Of a stretch of DNA of 64,000 nt, positions 43,630 through 52,617 are shown piece by piece; positions within the stretch are counted from its first letter, which is position 1, and each line of letters starts with the position of its first letter. The translations under genes and the position numbers were made by a program. Location of the stretch: contig NZ_CP187532.1 in assembly GCF_049852125.1 (NCBI RefSeq), positions 496,001-560,000 of the forward strand, read 5' to 3'. This DNA comes from Senimuribacter sp049852125. GTDB lineage: Bacteria > Bacillota > Clostridia > Peptostreptococcales > Anaerovoracaceae. The notes beneath the pieces were generated by a model, which worked only from the letters and a program-made list of their open reading frames with translations, was not told the DNA's origin and did not search any database.

Positions 43630-45028
43630 TCAGTTTATTTCCGCCTGCGGATATTTTTTGACGATCCATGTCTTCATCAGAATGATATACAAAATGCCTG
43701 AGAGAAACAGATTGGCAAAGAATTGCGCGTCACCCAAGTTCCAACAGATGACTGTTGTTGCAACAAGCGAGATGATTGCCGCCGGATTTATATTTTTGAA
43801 ATATTTGTACTGACCGTTCAAGTCGTACAAATCCTCCACATTGATTTTTCTCTTTCTGAGAAAATAATAGTCACTGATCATGATGCCTGCAACAGGCGCG
43901 AGAAGGTTTCCTATGATAACCAGAACGTTGGTCATAGATTCCGCGGCAGACCACGGACGCATTGCCAGACCGATAAGCCCTGCAATCACTACACCCATTG
44001 CGAAAGAAATCTTTTTTGGAGCGGTGTTGGTAATGGTGTACGCCGCCGGAAACAGATTGGCAGTATCATTGGTGCACCAAGTCGAGACAAGGATAAATAC
44101 CAGACAGATGATTAGCGCCACATCACTTCTTCCTGCGTTGATTGCCACCAGAATTTTAGCTGGATCGCTGTAGCCTGTTGTGACAACACCGAGAATACCA
44201 ATGAAGGTGTAGAATAATACTGCCGGAATGATACCGATTAACTGTGATGGCAGATACTTTCGCGTGACCTTTCCGAGAGTAGATACTTCTTCAGGCGAAA
44301 TGGTACAGTCACGGGTGATATCCATAATCGAAATACTCATGGTTGTCCAGCCGCCTGTAAAACTCAGCGCCGCGAACATGAAAGAGCATTCCTTTTCGGT
44401 TGAACCGGACATAGTCCAGACTTTTGAAAAGGAAAGGTCAAAATCGGTAAATGCGACATAGGCAATATAAAGACCTACGGCTATCAGCATCGGCACAGCA
44501 ACCTGACTCAATCTGGTTACTGCTTTGATACCTAATGTTGTATGCAAAATCTGTATCAAACCTACGATGATGATCCACAGGGTCAGATTATCATAACCGA
44601 AGCTTACATGAATAATTTCGTTCATAGCAGATGCGGCTACCCATGTCTGAAAACCGAACCAGAACATGGCGGGAACAGCTCGGAAATAAGGAATGATAAT
44701 GGCACCAGCATATCCAAAGGACGGTCTTAACGAAACAGCAAATGGAATTCCGTATTTTATGCCGATATCCTAAAATAATGAATAGCAGTAAATGTCCTAC
44801 AAGACAGGCAAGCAGAACTTCCCAGGCAGGAATCATCTGGTATAGCTGTGCCGCCGACATAAAAATGGTGACTTCAATTGCCATGGCGAACCAAATCGCA
44901 ATCAGTTTATTTGGTGTAACGGTTCTCTTATCGTAAGGACATGGAAGGATGTCTTTTCCGGTCAACATGCCGCTTTTTTGATCGATATCCTTTATTTCCA
45001 GTATATCATATTTATTTTGTGCATTCAT
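43630..45028 (-). pseudogene. NCS1-family nucleobase/allantoin/hydantoin permease, frameshifted
   Basis: The N-terminal part (from 45028) reads PCPYDKRTVTPNKLIAIWFA and two membrane helices up to GYRHKI. The frame then breaks near 44764; dropping one C on the coding strand restores GIKYGIPFAVSLRPSFGYAGA and continues without interruption through AVPAMFWFGFQTWVAA to 43630. The restored protein is about 465 residues with about 12 membrane segments, normal for NCS1 cation symporters of allantoin, hydantoin or uracil. Its place inside a cluster of ureide-degrading enzymes supports uptake of their substrate. One base separates dead from intact, so a recent mutation or a sequence error are both possible. 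Confidence 0.8.
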
Positions 45029-45029
45029 C

Positions 45030-46247
45030 TTATTTTTCCTTTCTCCGCCATACGGATTTTTTAATATAATTTTTCATCAGTGTGTATCCCGGGGCAATAT
45101 CCTGTAGTGATGTAAATTCATCAGGTGAATGGCTGACCCCGTTTTTGCTGGGTACAAAGATCATATTGGTTTTTATTTTTTGTCCGATAATCTGGGAGTC
45201 ATGGCCTGCGCCGCTGGCAATTCGTGTAAAAGACGCGCCTTGCATCTCTGCCAATGTCTCTAAGCAGCAGATGCCTTCTTCGTCCATTAGCACAGGATTT
45301 TCCTGACGAGCATAATGGATTTCCGGGGTATACGTGGCAAATTCGTTTAAAAGCGACTGAAGTTTTTCTTTCACTTCATTGAGTAAAGGCTGGCTGCCAG
45401 AGCGAATGTCAAAGGTCAGCTTTACACAGTTGGCGATAACGTTGCTTTTTCCAGGCTCGACGGTGACATTTCCAATGGTGCACACAAGATCTTCTCCCTT
45501 GGACATCGCCCATCGGTTCAGTTCATCTATAAAAGCTGCGGCTGCAGGAACGGGGTCACGGCGCAGATCCATGGGCGTGGTCCCGGCGTGATTCTGTGTC
45601 CCGTGAAATATGATATCTCCCACTAAAAGTCCAACGATGGCTGTGACAATGCCGATTTGATGTTTTGTATATTCTAACACGCCTCCCTGCTCAATATGCA
45701 GTTCTAAGAATTGGTTCACATCTTCACGCGGCTTCGGCAGGACGCCGTCGTAATATCCACAGACCTTTAGTGCCTGTAAGAGGGAAATGCCGTTTTTGTC
45801 AGTTTCCTGTAAATCTGCGTCGCTAAGGGCGCCGACAATTGCCTGGCTGCCCGTGTATCCGCTTAAAAATCGGCTTCCCTCCTCCTCACAGAGGGCGACG
45901 ACCTCCAGTGTCATTTCAGGCGTTCCGTAGTCGCGATATAATGCGCCGCCTGCGGCAATGGCTGTGATAATACCAAGAGCGCCGTCATATTTGCCGCCGT
46001 CAGCTACTGTGTCTCTGTGGGATCCTGTCAGAAAAACGGCGTCGGATTTTCCTCTTATACGGCCGTACAGATTTCCTGCCTGATCAAAGTATGTTTCAAA
46101 GCCGGCGTTTTCCATCCATTCTTTCAAAAGAGCAACTCCATTGAGATCCTCGGGAGTATAAGTAGCTCTCCAATAAACGCCATCTTTCTCTGCAGTCCTG
46201 GCAAGGGCTTCTATGGCGTTTTCAATCCATTGCAATTCTTGGTTCAT
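45030..46247 (-). CDS. M20-family allantoate amidohydrolase / N-carbamoyl-L-amino-acid hydrolase
   Basis: 405 residues. Two-metal peptidase-fold amidase: TGSHRDTVADGGKYDGALG (core GSHRDTV and GKYDGALG) gives the first ligands, CEEEGSRF the bridging Glu and catalytic base, LELHIEQGGVLE the next His and SGAGHDSQ a late conserved motif; FVPSKNGVSHSPDEFT holds the final His. These enzymes hydrolyse ureido (carbamoyl) groups, releasing CO2 and ammonia. With allantoinase and racemase neighbours, allantoate is the best guess and carbamoyl amino acids the alternative. It overlaps the racemase gene by 4 bases. Confidence 0.88.
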   Translation of the reverse strand: MNQELQWIENAIEALARTAEKDGVYWRATYTPEDLNGVALLKEWMENAGFETYFDQAGNLYGRIRGKSDAVFLTGSHRDTVADGGKYDGALGIITAIAAGGALYRDYGTPEMTLEVVALCEEEGSRFLSGYTGSQAIVGALSDADLQETDKNGISLLQALKVCGYYDGVLPKPREDVNQFLELHIEQGGVLEYTKHQIGIVTAIVGLLVGDIIFHGTQNHAGTTPMDLRRDPVPAAAAFIDELNRWAMSKGEDLVCTIGNVTVEPGKSNVIANCVKLTFDIRSGSQPLLNEVKEKLQSLLNEFATYTPEIHYARQENPVLMDEEGICCLETLAEMQGASFTRIASGAGHDSQIIGQKIKTNMIFVPSKNGVSHSPDEFTSLQDIAPGYTLMKNYIKKSVWRRKEK

Positions 46248-46900
46248 TGTGATGTCCTCCTGTAAGCTGTCATCATGGCAGCGATTTTGACAGATTCTTC
46301 GATGCCGTCGATAATGGGAAATCCCGTAGCATTTGATAAGTGCCTTCCCCTGCCTGCAAAGGCGGCGCAGCCTAGAATGACTGCGTCTGCGCCATCCTTT
46401 TTTCTGCAGTGATCAATGATCTGACAGATTTCTTCATCGGTAGCTGTTACGGCTGCTTCTACTGTGGAGCCAATATACCGGATCGAAGCCAGATTCTCTG
46501 TATCTCCCAGATTCCGCACGCTGCCGATCCAGGGGGAGATGTCCGTTTCATCTCCGGAAGCGATAATGGAGTATCTGCGGCCGCAGAGTTTCGCAAAGAT
46601 GCTACTGCTTTCATAAAGTCCTGTTACGGGCTTTGCCAGCTGTTCTCTGGCGGCGCGAAGGCCTGGGTCGGCAAAACAGCCGATGATGGCGGCGTCGTAG
46701 TTTGATTCCTCGCGGATCAAAAGCTCTGTCACGGCGAGACCCGCTTTCAGTTCATCATAGGAAGATACAATGCCTTTGGGTGTATCGACACAATGGGTGA
46801 CCTGAATTTGCAAGCTTTCCGTCTGCAGAGGCGCTGTAGCGGCTCTTAAGGCTTCCGTTACGATAGCAGAGGAATTGGGGTTGATCAGTAAAATTTTCAT
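46244..46900 (-). CDS. Asp/Glu/hydantoin racemase family protein (allantoin or hydantoin racemase)
   Basis: 218 residues, standard length. The start ILLINPNSSAIVTEAL is diagnostic of the hydantoin/allantoin racemase branch. The two catalytic cysteines are seen in AIIGCFADPGL and VILGCAAFAG (about 75 and 180). It interconverts enantiomers so that stereospecific allantoinase can use both. It directly abuts allB and overlaps the amidohydrolase gene by 4 bases, indicating tight co-expression. Confidence 0.88.
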   Translation of the reverse strand: MKILLINPNSSAIVTEALRAATAPLQTESLQIQVTHCVDTPKGIVSSYDELKAGLAVTELLIREESNYDAAIIGCFADPGLRAAREQLAKPVTGLYESSSIFAKLCGRRYSIIASGDETDISPWIGSVRNLGDTENLASIRYIGSTVEAAVTATDEEICQIIDHCRKKDGADAVILGCAAFAGRGRHLSNATGFPIIDGIEESVKIAAMMTAYRRTSQ

Positions 46901-48265
46901 TTAATCCACCCTTTCTTCCGGCGAGATGAATGCACCGCAGCCCTTTTCACAGATGATATCTGTACCGTTATAAACTTCTATCCCATTGACGATGGTCCTT
47001 GTGATCTTTCCGGTGACCTCCATGCCATCATAAGGACTCCATTTGATCATCTGTTTCAGGTTTTCGTCTTTGACCGTCCACACCTGGTTCGGATTTAAAA
47101 TAGCAATATCGGCGTCAGCACCTGCAGCGATTCTTCCTTTTTTAGGATAAAGATGATATCGCTTTGCGGCATTGGTACTGGTTAATTCTACAAATTTCTC
47201 CAGAGACAGGCCTCTATTCATGACTCCTTCGCTGAAAAAGAGCTGATAGCAGAGTTCTACACTGGTTACGCCAGCGGGCGCAAGAAATGCATTATCTTTT
47301 CCGGCCATCTTTTCTTCAATAGTGTAGGTGGCGTGGTCGCTGCAAATCCAATCAATTTTTCCGTCAAAAATGCAGTTCCATAGTTCTTCAACACGTTCCT
47401 CCTGGCGAAGCGGAGGATTGCATATACCGAATACACCCAGCTGTGGCAGCATAGAACGGTTCAGAAGCAAAAAGTGAGGACAGGTTTCTACGGATAGATC
47501 CGCACCCTGCTTTTTTATTTTCTGTACAATGTCCACGGCGTCTTTTATGGTGCAGTGGGCAATATTGACTTTACAGCCTGTTTCTTTTGCCAGCAGGCAC
47601 ATTCTGGAAACAGCTTCAAGTTCGGCGATTTCCGGTCTGCCATCGGGATAGTCCTCTGGTTTCACCTTACCTTCCGCCTGCAGCTTCGCGGTGCAGTATT
47701 CCACGATATCATTGTTTTCGCAGTGGATTGCCAGCACAGCAGGGTAGTCTGCCAGAAACTTCATACGATCCATCAGATGACCGTCGTCCAGCTTTGGTAT
47801 TTCCGGAGAATAGGTCAGAAAGGTTTTAAAGGCGACAGCGCCGCTTTCTATCATTTTTTTCATTTCTTCCTGATTTTTTTCAGAACAGGCGCCAAACAGT
47901 CCAAAATTGACGATAGCTTTGCGCTTTCCAATTTCCTTTTTTTCTTCAAAAGCTGCAAGGTTATCAGGTAAGGGAAAAGTGAGCGGATGTTCTAACACTG
48001 TGGTGATACCTCCTGCAGCCGCGGCGCAGGTTCCCGTATAGAAATCTTCACTGTTGGTTAAGCCGGGATCATTGAGGTGTACATGGGGATCTACAAATCC
48101 CGGCAGCACATATTGATCCTGCGCGTCTATCTCACGGTTAGCAGTATCAGATTGGAGCGCAGTTCCAATCCTCGCGATTTTTCCGTCCTTTATGAACAGG
48201 TCTACCCGCTGCAGACCGTCTTCTGTTACAACCTGTCCATTTTTGATTCGTAAGTCATACTTCAT
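46901..48265 (-). CDS. allB: Allantoinase / cyclic amidohydrolase
   Basis: 454 residues, full length. A TIM-barrel metal-dependent hydrolase: DPHVHLNDPG (HxH metal site), the carboxylated Lys in GAVAFKTF, LAIHCENND, VNIAHCTI (two His) and WICSDHATY (final Asp). It opens cyclic ureides such as allantoin to allantoate. Hydantoinase or dihydropyrimidinase is the main alternative; the combination with an allantoin-type racemase and amidohydrolase favours allantoin. First gene of a minus-strand operon; the divergent regulator at 48470 is the likely controller. Confidence 0.85.
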   Translation of the reverse strand: MKYDLRIKNGQVVTEDGLQRVDLFIKDGKIARIGTALQSDTANREIDAQDQYVLPGFVDPHVHLNDPGLTNSEDFYTGTCAAAAGGITTVLEHPLTFPLPDNLAAFEEKKEIGKRKAIVNFGLFGACSEKNQEEMKKMIESGAVAFKTFLTYSPEIPKLDDGHLMDRMKFLADYPAVLAIHCENNDIVEYCTAKLQAEGKVKPEDYPDGRPEIAELEAVSRMCLLAKETGCKVNIAHCTIKDAVDIVQKIKKQGADLSVETCPHFLLLNRSMLPQLGVFGICNPPLRQEERVEELWNCIFDGKIDWICSDHATYTIEEKMAGKDNAFLAPAGVTSVELCYQLFFSEGVMNRGLSLEKFVELTSTNAAKRYHLYPKKGRIAAGADADIAILNPNQVWTVKDENLKQMIKWSPYDGMEVTGKITRTIVNGIEVYNGTDIICEKGCGAFISPEERVD

Positions 48266-48469
48266 TTTATCTACCTCCTGCCTTTATTATAGTTATCTGA
48301 ATTTTTAGTGCAATGCAACTTCTTAACTTGTGTGTGTCGGTTTTTATGCTGTCAATTTGATAAAAAATTATTAAATTATAATAAAAATTTATTGATAATT
48401 TTTAAGCGATGTGATATCCTGTTTTTGAAAGAAGGTTTGATTTACTTTATATAGAAAGGGAGGAAGCAA

Positions 48470-49159
48470 ATGAAGACAGACATGGTAAAGACGTATTCTT
48501 TGTTGGTGCAGTTTCTGTGTCACATGCTGGGGCCTAACTACGAGGTGGTTTTATATGACTGCAGTAATGAGCGACCGGTGGTGACGTCCATTGCTAACGG
48601 ACATATTACTGGAAGGACCTTAGGCGGGGGATTGACCCATGCCCTTAAAGAGATTATGGAAAAAGAATTGTGGAGAACCCAGGACTGGCAACAGCATTTT
48701 CGGGAGATTTCATCGGATGGAACACTTTTGCGCAGTTCGGTACTGTTTTTGAAAAATGAACAGGGAAAATTGGAAGGATTGTTTTGTATCAGCTTTGACG
48801 ACCGACGATATAAGGATTTGACAGAAAAGCTGTTTGCGTTGTGTCATCCTACGGAGTTTTCGGTACTGGATATTTCTATCGGAGACTCGTTTTCTGGGAC
48901 GCCGTCTCCGATCAGACAGGAGAATGGACAGTCTGTGGTCAGCAGCGGTCTTGCGGCAATGGTTGATGAGGCGATAGCCGTGGCGCTGAATACGACGGAA
49001 ATCTCGCCGGAAACGCTGAACAAAGAAGCGCGCGTGCGTGTGATACGCCTTTTGCAACAAAGTGATTTCTTTGCGAGAAAAGGCGCGATTTCTGTGGCCG
49101 CGGAGAAGCTGTATTGCTCGAAACCGAGTGTTTACAGATATATCGCAAGTATTGATTGA
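48470..49159 (+). CDS. YheO-like PAS / HTH regulator (DauR family)
   Basis: 229 residues: a YheO-type PAS domain (about 5-115, LLVQFLCHMLGPNYEVVLYD) and a C-terminal helix-turn-helix (LNKEARVRVIRLLQQ, then GAISVAAEKLYCSKPSVYRYI). Relatives regulate D-amino-acid and other amino-acid catabolism (DauR). It is divergent from allB and 13 bases upstream of the alpha-oxoamine synthase gene, so it could control either side. GGGAGGAA precedes the ATG. The 204-base gap to allB is AT-rich with no clear operator. Confidence 0.85.
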   Translation: MKTDMVKTYSLLVQFLCHMLGPNYEVVLYDCSNERPVVTSIANGHITGRTLGGGLTHALKEIMEKELWRTQDWQQHFREISSDGTLLRSSVLFLKNEQGKLEGLFCISFDDRRYKDLTEKLFALCHPTEFSVLDISIGDSFSGTPSPIRQENGQSVVSSGLAAMVDEAIAVALNTTEISPETLNKEARVRVIRLLQQSDFFARKGAISVAAEKLYCSKPSVYRYIASID

Positions 49160-49172
49160 AAAGGAGGAAATC

Positions 49173-50270
49173 ATGGAACGGTTTAAAAATATAGAGTCCG
49201 CCAGCGGCGCGTGGATTACGGTAGATGGAAGACAGGTACTCAGCTTTGGCGGTTGTTGTTATCTGGGATTAGCAAAGATGCCTGCTCTGTTGGAGGCAGG
49301 GGAAAGGGCGCTTGAGCAGTTTGGTATGACGGCTCCGCTTTCGCGGTATTATGGATTCTCCCAGCAGCCGGAAATAGAGGTAATAGAAGCGGCAAAGGAT
49401 TTTTTTGGCACAGAGGACGCTATGTATTTTTCAACGGGATATTTATTTGGCATGATTGCGCTGAACGGCATTGCTGATCGATATGACGTGATCTTCCTGG
49501 ACGAGAAAACGCACTTCAGTTTGCGTGAAGGCGCGGTGGTGACAGGTAAGCCTGTCTTTACCTTCCAGCATATGGATGCAGCGAATCTAAAAGATGTGGT
49601 GCGCAAAAATCTTCAGCCCGGGCAGATTCCGTTGGTTGCGACGGATGGTATGTTTCCGACGTTTGGAGATATTCCGCCTCTGGATGCATATCAGACAGTG
49701 TTAAAGGACTATGGGGGATGGCTGGTGGTCGATGAGTCTCATTCCTTTGGAGCGGTAGGAGGCCTGGGCGGCGGCGCAGTGGAGAAGTATGGACTGGATC
49801 GGGAACGGGTTATTGCCGGCGGTTCACTGGCTAAAGCTTTTTGCGCTTTCGGCGGAATTGCCACAGGGTCGGCGCAAGCAATTGATTCTATGCGAAACGC
49901 GTCTGCTGCAAGAGGCTCAACAGGCGGAACAGCATCCAGCCAGGCAGTGGCTGCAGCAAGTTTAAACTACGTGAAGTCTCATCCGGAAATGCTGGAAAAA
50001 CTGCGTATTAACACAAAAAGACTGAAAGACGGCCTCAAAAGTCTCGGCATTTCGGTAGAGGATTCCGAATCTCCTGTATCTACTTTTACTATTGGCAACG
50101 CCGAAACCATGATCACGCTGCAGAAGGATTTATGGGAAAAGGGTATTTTTGTAGGATACACGACCTATGTGGGCGCGGGGCCTGCGGGAGCAATCCGATG
50201 TGCAGTGTTCAGCGATCATGAGCCAGAGGACATCGACCGGCTGCTGCAGGAGCTGGAAACCAGAATATGA
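49173..50270 (+). CDS. Alpha-oxoamine synthase family PLP enzyme (BioF/KBL-like)
   Basis: 365 residues from ATG 49173 (AAAGGAGG upstream); a longer reading frame overlapping the regulator is rejected. Fold type I: FGGCCYLGLAKMP at the N-terminus, SRYYGFSQQPEIE (the family usually has G-R-x-x-G-x), VVDESHSFGAVGG with the PLP-contacting Asp and His, and the Schiff-base lysine in GGSLAKAFCAFGG (about 222). Relatives condense acyl-CoA with an amino acid (7-keto-8-aminopelargonate, 2-amino-3-ketobutyrate, serine palmitoyl). The N-terminus is shorter than in BioF. No biotin or threonine genes are near, so the product is unknown. Confidence 0.82.
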   Translation: MERFKNIESASGAWITVDGRQVLSFGGCCYLGLAKMPALLEAGERALEQFGMTAPLSRYYGFSQQPEIEVIEAAKDFFGTEDAMYFSTGYLFGMIALNGIADRYDVIFLDEKTHFSLREGAVVTGKPVFTFQHMDAANLKDVVRKNLQPGQIPLVATDGMFPTFGDIPPLDAYQTVLKDYGGWLVVDESHSFGAVGGLGGGAVEKYGLDRERVIAGGSLAKAFCAFGGIATGSAQAIDSMRNASAARGSTGGTASSQAVAAASLNYVKSHPEMLEKLRINTKRLKDGLKSLGISVEDSESPVSTFTIGNAETMITLQKDLWEKGIFVGYTTYVGAGPAGAIRCAVFSDHEPEDIDRLLQELETRI

Positions 50271-50493
50271 CAGCGGCTCATAAACTCATTCCATTTTAAA
50301 AGGGTACAATCATATATTGAATCAAAACGGCATAGCATTTCAAAAAAGAATAAATTTTAATAGTTTAGATATAAAACATATGAAAATATTGACTATTTAA
50401 AAATGACGTGTTATAATAAAGAAAATTCAGAAATATAATTAGGTTTAATGAATAGCTTTGATTGTATATCGGTAAATTGGGAGGAGGAGAAGT

Positions 50494-51303
50494 ATGAGAC
50501 GACTATTTTTGAAAAGTATTTTCTTGCTGATAATGCTTATTGCTGTTCTGATATGGAACTGTGGAGCGATTTTCGCCGATACGAGTGATGAATACCGGCA
50601 GAAGCAGCTGGAGCAGTCTCCGAACTACTACTCCGATGAAAATCAGAAGGAGGTTGCCGAACTGAAGCAAAGAGTCGATGAGTATTTGCTTATAAAAAAA
50701 CGGCTAGAACAGTCTCCGGGATACTATACGGAGAAAAATCAGAAAGAAGTTGCCGAACTGCGGCAAAGAGTTGAGGAGTACCTGAAGAATAATGTTAGTG
50801 TGAATGCAACGAGAAGACTGCTGGAAGTGACGATGTATCAGCAGGAAAAAACATATTATTGTGGCCCGGCAACGGCCCAGATGGTAATTTACTACGGCGG
50901 ATTTCATTTGTACTCTCAGGATACATTGGCCAATTATATGCAAACTAACAGGGCTGACGGCACGTATGTCTATCAGATGCGAAAGGGGATAAATAATTAC
51001 TGGTCTAAAGGAAATTATAGAGAGGTAACCACCTCCGAAATGAAATTCAGCAGTAGTCTGGTATATAGCATCGATAAGGGAAGACCAGTTCCATGCCACG
51101 TAATGACGGGCCGTCTGCCAAGCTATGACGGATATTCTGTAGGTCATTATGTTCTTGCCAGGGGATATGATTCCAGCGAGAGCAGAGTATATTATATTGA
51201 TCCTCATTATGATAGCGCACATTATGGAAAACACTATTGTACGTACACAAAAATGAGCAATGCGATAAATGATAACGCAGGGTATTATATTGCGGCAGAA
51301 TAA
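50494..51303 (+). CDS. Exported C39-like cysteine peptidase with duplicated N-terminal motif
   Basis: 269 residues. A signal peptide (basic start, hydrophobic stretch about 7-25, cleavage near IFADTS) is followed by two copies of a helical motif: QLEQSPNYYSDENQKEVAEL and RLEQSPGYYTEKNQKEVAEL, each ending in QRV-EYL. From about 112 the Peptidase_C39_2-like papain fold begins: Cys in TYYCGPATAQM, His in VGHYVLARGYD and Asp in YYIDPHYD, so the catalytic triad is intact. The gene has GGAGGAGGAG before the start and its own terminator. The target is unknown; cell-wall or peptide processing outside the cell is likely. Confidence 0.8.
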   Translation: MRRLFLKSIFLLIMLIAVLIWNCGAIFADTSDEYRQKQLEQSPNYYSDENQKEVAELKQRVDEYLLIKKRLEQSPGYYTEKNQKEVAELRQRVEEYLKNNVSVNATRRLLEVTMYQQEKTYYCGPATAQMVIYYGGFHLYSQDTLANYMQTNRADGTYVYQMRKGINNYWSKGNYREVTTSEMKFSSSLVYSIDKGRPVPCHVMTGRLPSYDGYSVGHYVLARGYDSSESRVYYIDPHYDSAHYGKHYCTYTKMSNAINDNAGYYIAAE

Positions 51304-51316
51304 GAATATCAGCGAC

Positions 51317-51374
51317 AAAAATTACAGCTTATGCAGAGCGTATATATTCTGCGTTGGCTGTAATTTTGTTTTTG
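51317..51374 (+). terminator. Intrinsic terminator after the C39-like gene
   Basis: AAAATTACAGC pairs with GCTGTAATTTT around an inner GCAGA/TCTGC stem, followed by a T-run. Confidence 0.85.
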
Positions 51375-51402
51375 CTCAGGTGGGGTAGAAAGGAGGTTTA
51401 TT

Positions 51403-52536
51403 GTGAAAGAAAAAAGAGTTTTGGCCGCACTGTTGATGGTGATGATATGCATTCTGCTTTTCTCATGCAAGTCAGGAGAGACGTTTAACAGCGGAAAGCA
51501 GCCAGCTCCGGAAGGAGAAGCAGTTTATGAAAGGCTTGAAATAAATGATTTGGAACATGATGAGGACAGGGTTACGCATCTGTGTTACGCCAATCGAAAC
51601 ACCTTGATTTTTACATCAGGCGTGAGAACAGATGCAGCTGTTGGACCTTATGTTGATACAGAATATATTGCCGTCTACGATTTAAAAGCGCAGAAGGTAA
51701 AGGACAGGATGCAGATAAAAAATGAAGAATATGTATACCATGTCATTCCGTACAGGGATGGAATCATATATTCATCATATGAACAGATTCCGGAGCATGA
51801 CGCATATGAATGGTTTGTAACTTATATAAGTGACAGTGAAAGAAAGGTGCTGGACAGTGGGAAATGCACAAATTATGATCGAATTCCCCAAATAGCTTTC
51901 ATTGATGAAACACCAGTATACCTATTTGAAAATACGACTGATACAGACGAATCTGCAATATCCTGTGTATGCGGAATCAAGAGGGTCAGGGGACTGGAGG
52001 CAAAAACCATATTTACAACCGGCGAAGTCAGACTACTGGAAACAACCCTCGATAGTAATGGAAAGGCATATTGCTTTTTAGCGGTGAAGAAACAGGAGTT
52101 GCTTTGCTTTGTAGGAGATATGGAAGGCATAAAGAGTAAATTTACGATAGAGGGGAGGATCGGCTCTTTTGATATGAACAGTAACTATGTAGCTGTCTCT
52201 CTTGAAAAGAGCGGATCTACAGAAGAATCAGGTAATTATCGGTTGTTAACCCTTGATTTGGAAAGCGGACAATTGAAGGAGCATGACACGAAGGAAATTT
52301 TATACCGTCTGAAAGGCGGATCAGGAAAAACCTGTGTGTGCGTTGACTGGGATTTTATTCCTTATGCGGTAAATCTGGAAAATGGTGAACTAAAGGAGCT
52401 GGGTTTTCCTACAGACAGTCGAGCCGATCCGGCCATTCGTTTTTTTCCTCTAGATGAGAATACGTATGTGGCGGAGTTTCTGTATGAAGGAGAAAATGTC
52501 TCATATTATAAAATAAAAATGAATAAATTGATATAG
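51403..52536 (+). CDS. Lipoprotein of unknown function
   Basis: 377 residues from GTG 51403 with AAAGGAGG upstream. Lipoprotein signal: hydrophobic VLAALLMVMICILLFSC with Cys near 22. The mature part has no motif I recognise; the recurring pattern of short beta-strands ending in polar turns (YIAVYDLKAQKV, LLTLDLESGQL, YAVNLENGELKEL) suggests a beta-propeller of a regulatory or binding kind. Lower GC than the flanking metabolic genes. It lies behind the C39-like gene but after a terminator, so cotranscription is uncertain. Confidence 0.7.
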   Translation: MKEKRVLAALLMVMICILLFSCKSGETFNSGKQPAPEGEAVYERLEINDLEHDEDRVTHLCYANRNTLIFTSGVRTDAAVGPYVDTEYIAVYDLKAQKVKDRMQIKNEEYVYHVIPYRDGIIYSSYEQIPEHDAYEWFVTYISDSERKVLDSGKCTNYDRIPQIAFIDETPVYLFENTTDTDESAISCVCGIKRVRGLEAKTIFTTGEVRLLETTLDSNGKAYCFLAVKKQELLCFVGDMEGIKSKFTIEGRIGSFDMNSNYVAVSLEKSGSTEESGNYRLLTLDLESGQLKEHDTKEILYRLKGGSGKTCVCVDWDFIPYAVNLENGELKELGFPTDSRADPAIRFFPLDENTYVAEFLYEGENVSYYKIKMNKLI

Positions 52537-52566
52537 TTGAAGGATATATTTTGATGATTAAAAACC

Positions 52567-52611
52567 AAAACTCAAGGTTGAAAGCTGTTGTTTTTCGTCC
52601 TTGAGTTTTTG
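52567..52611. terminator. Terminator between convergent lipoprotein and D-aminoacylase genes
   Basis: AAAACTCAAGG (52567-52577) pairs with CCTTGAGTTTT (52599-52609) and continues in T. Confidence 0.8.
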
Positions 52612-52617
52612 AATGGT

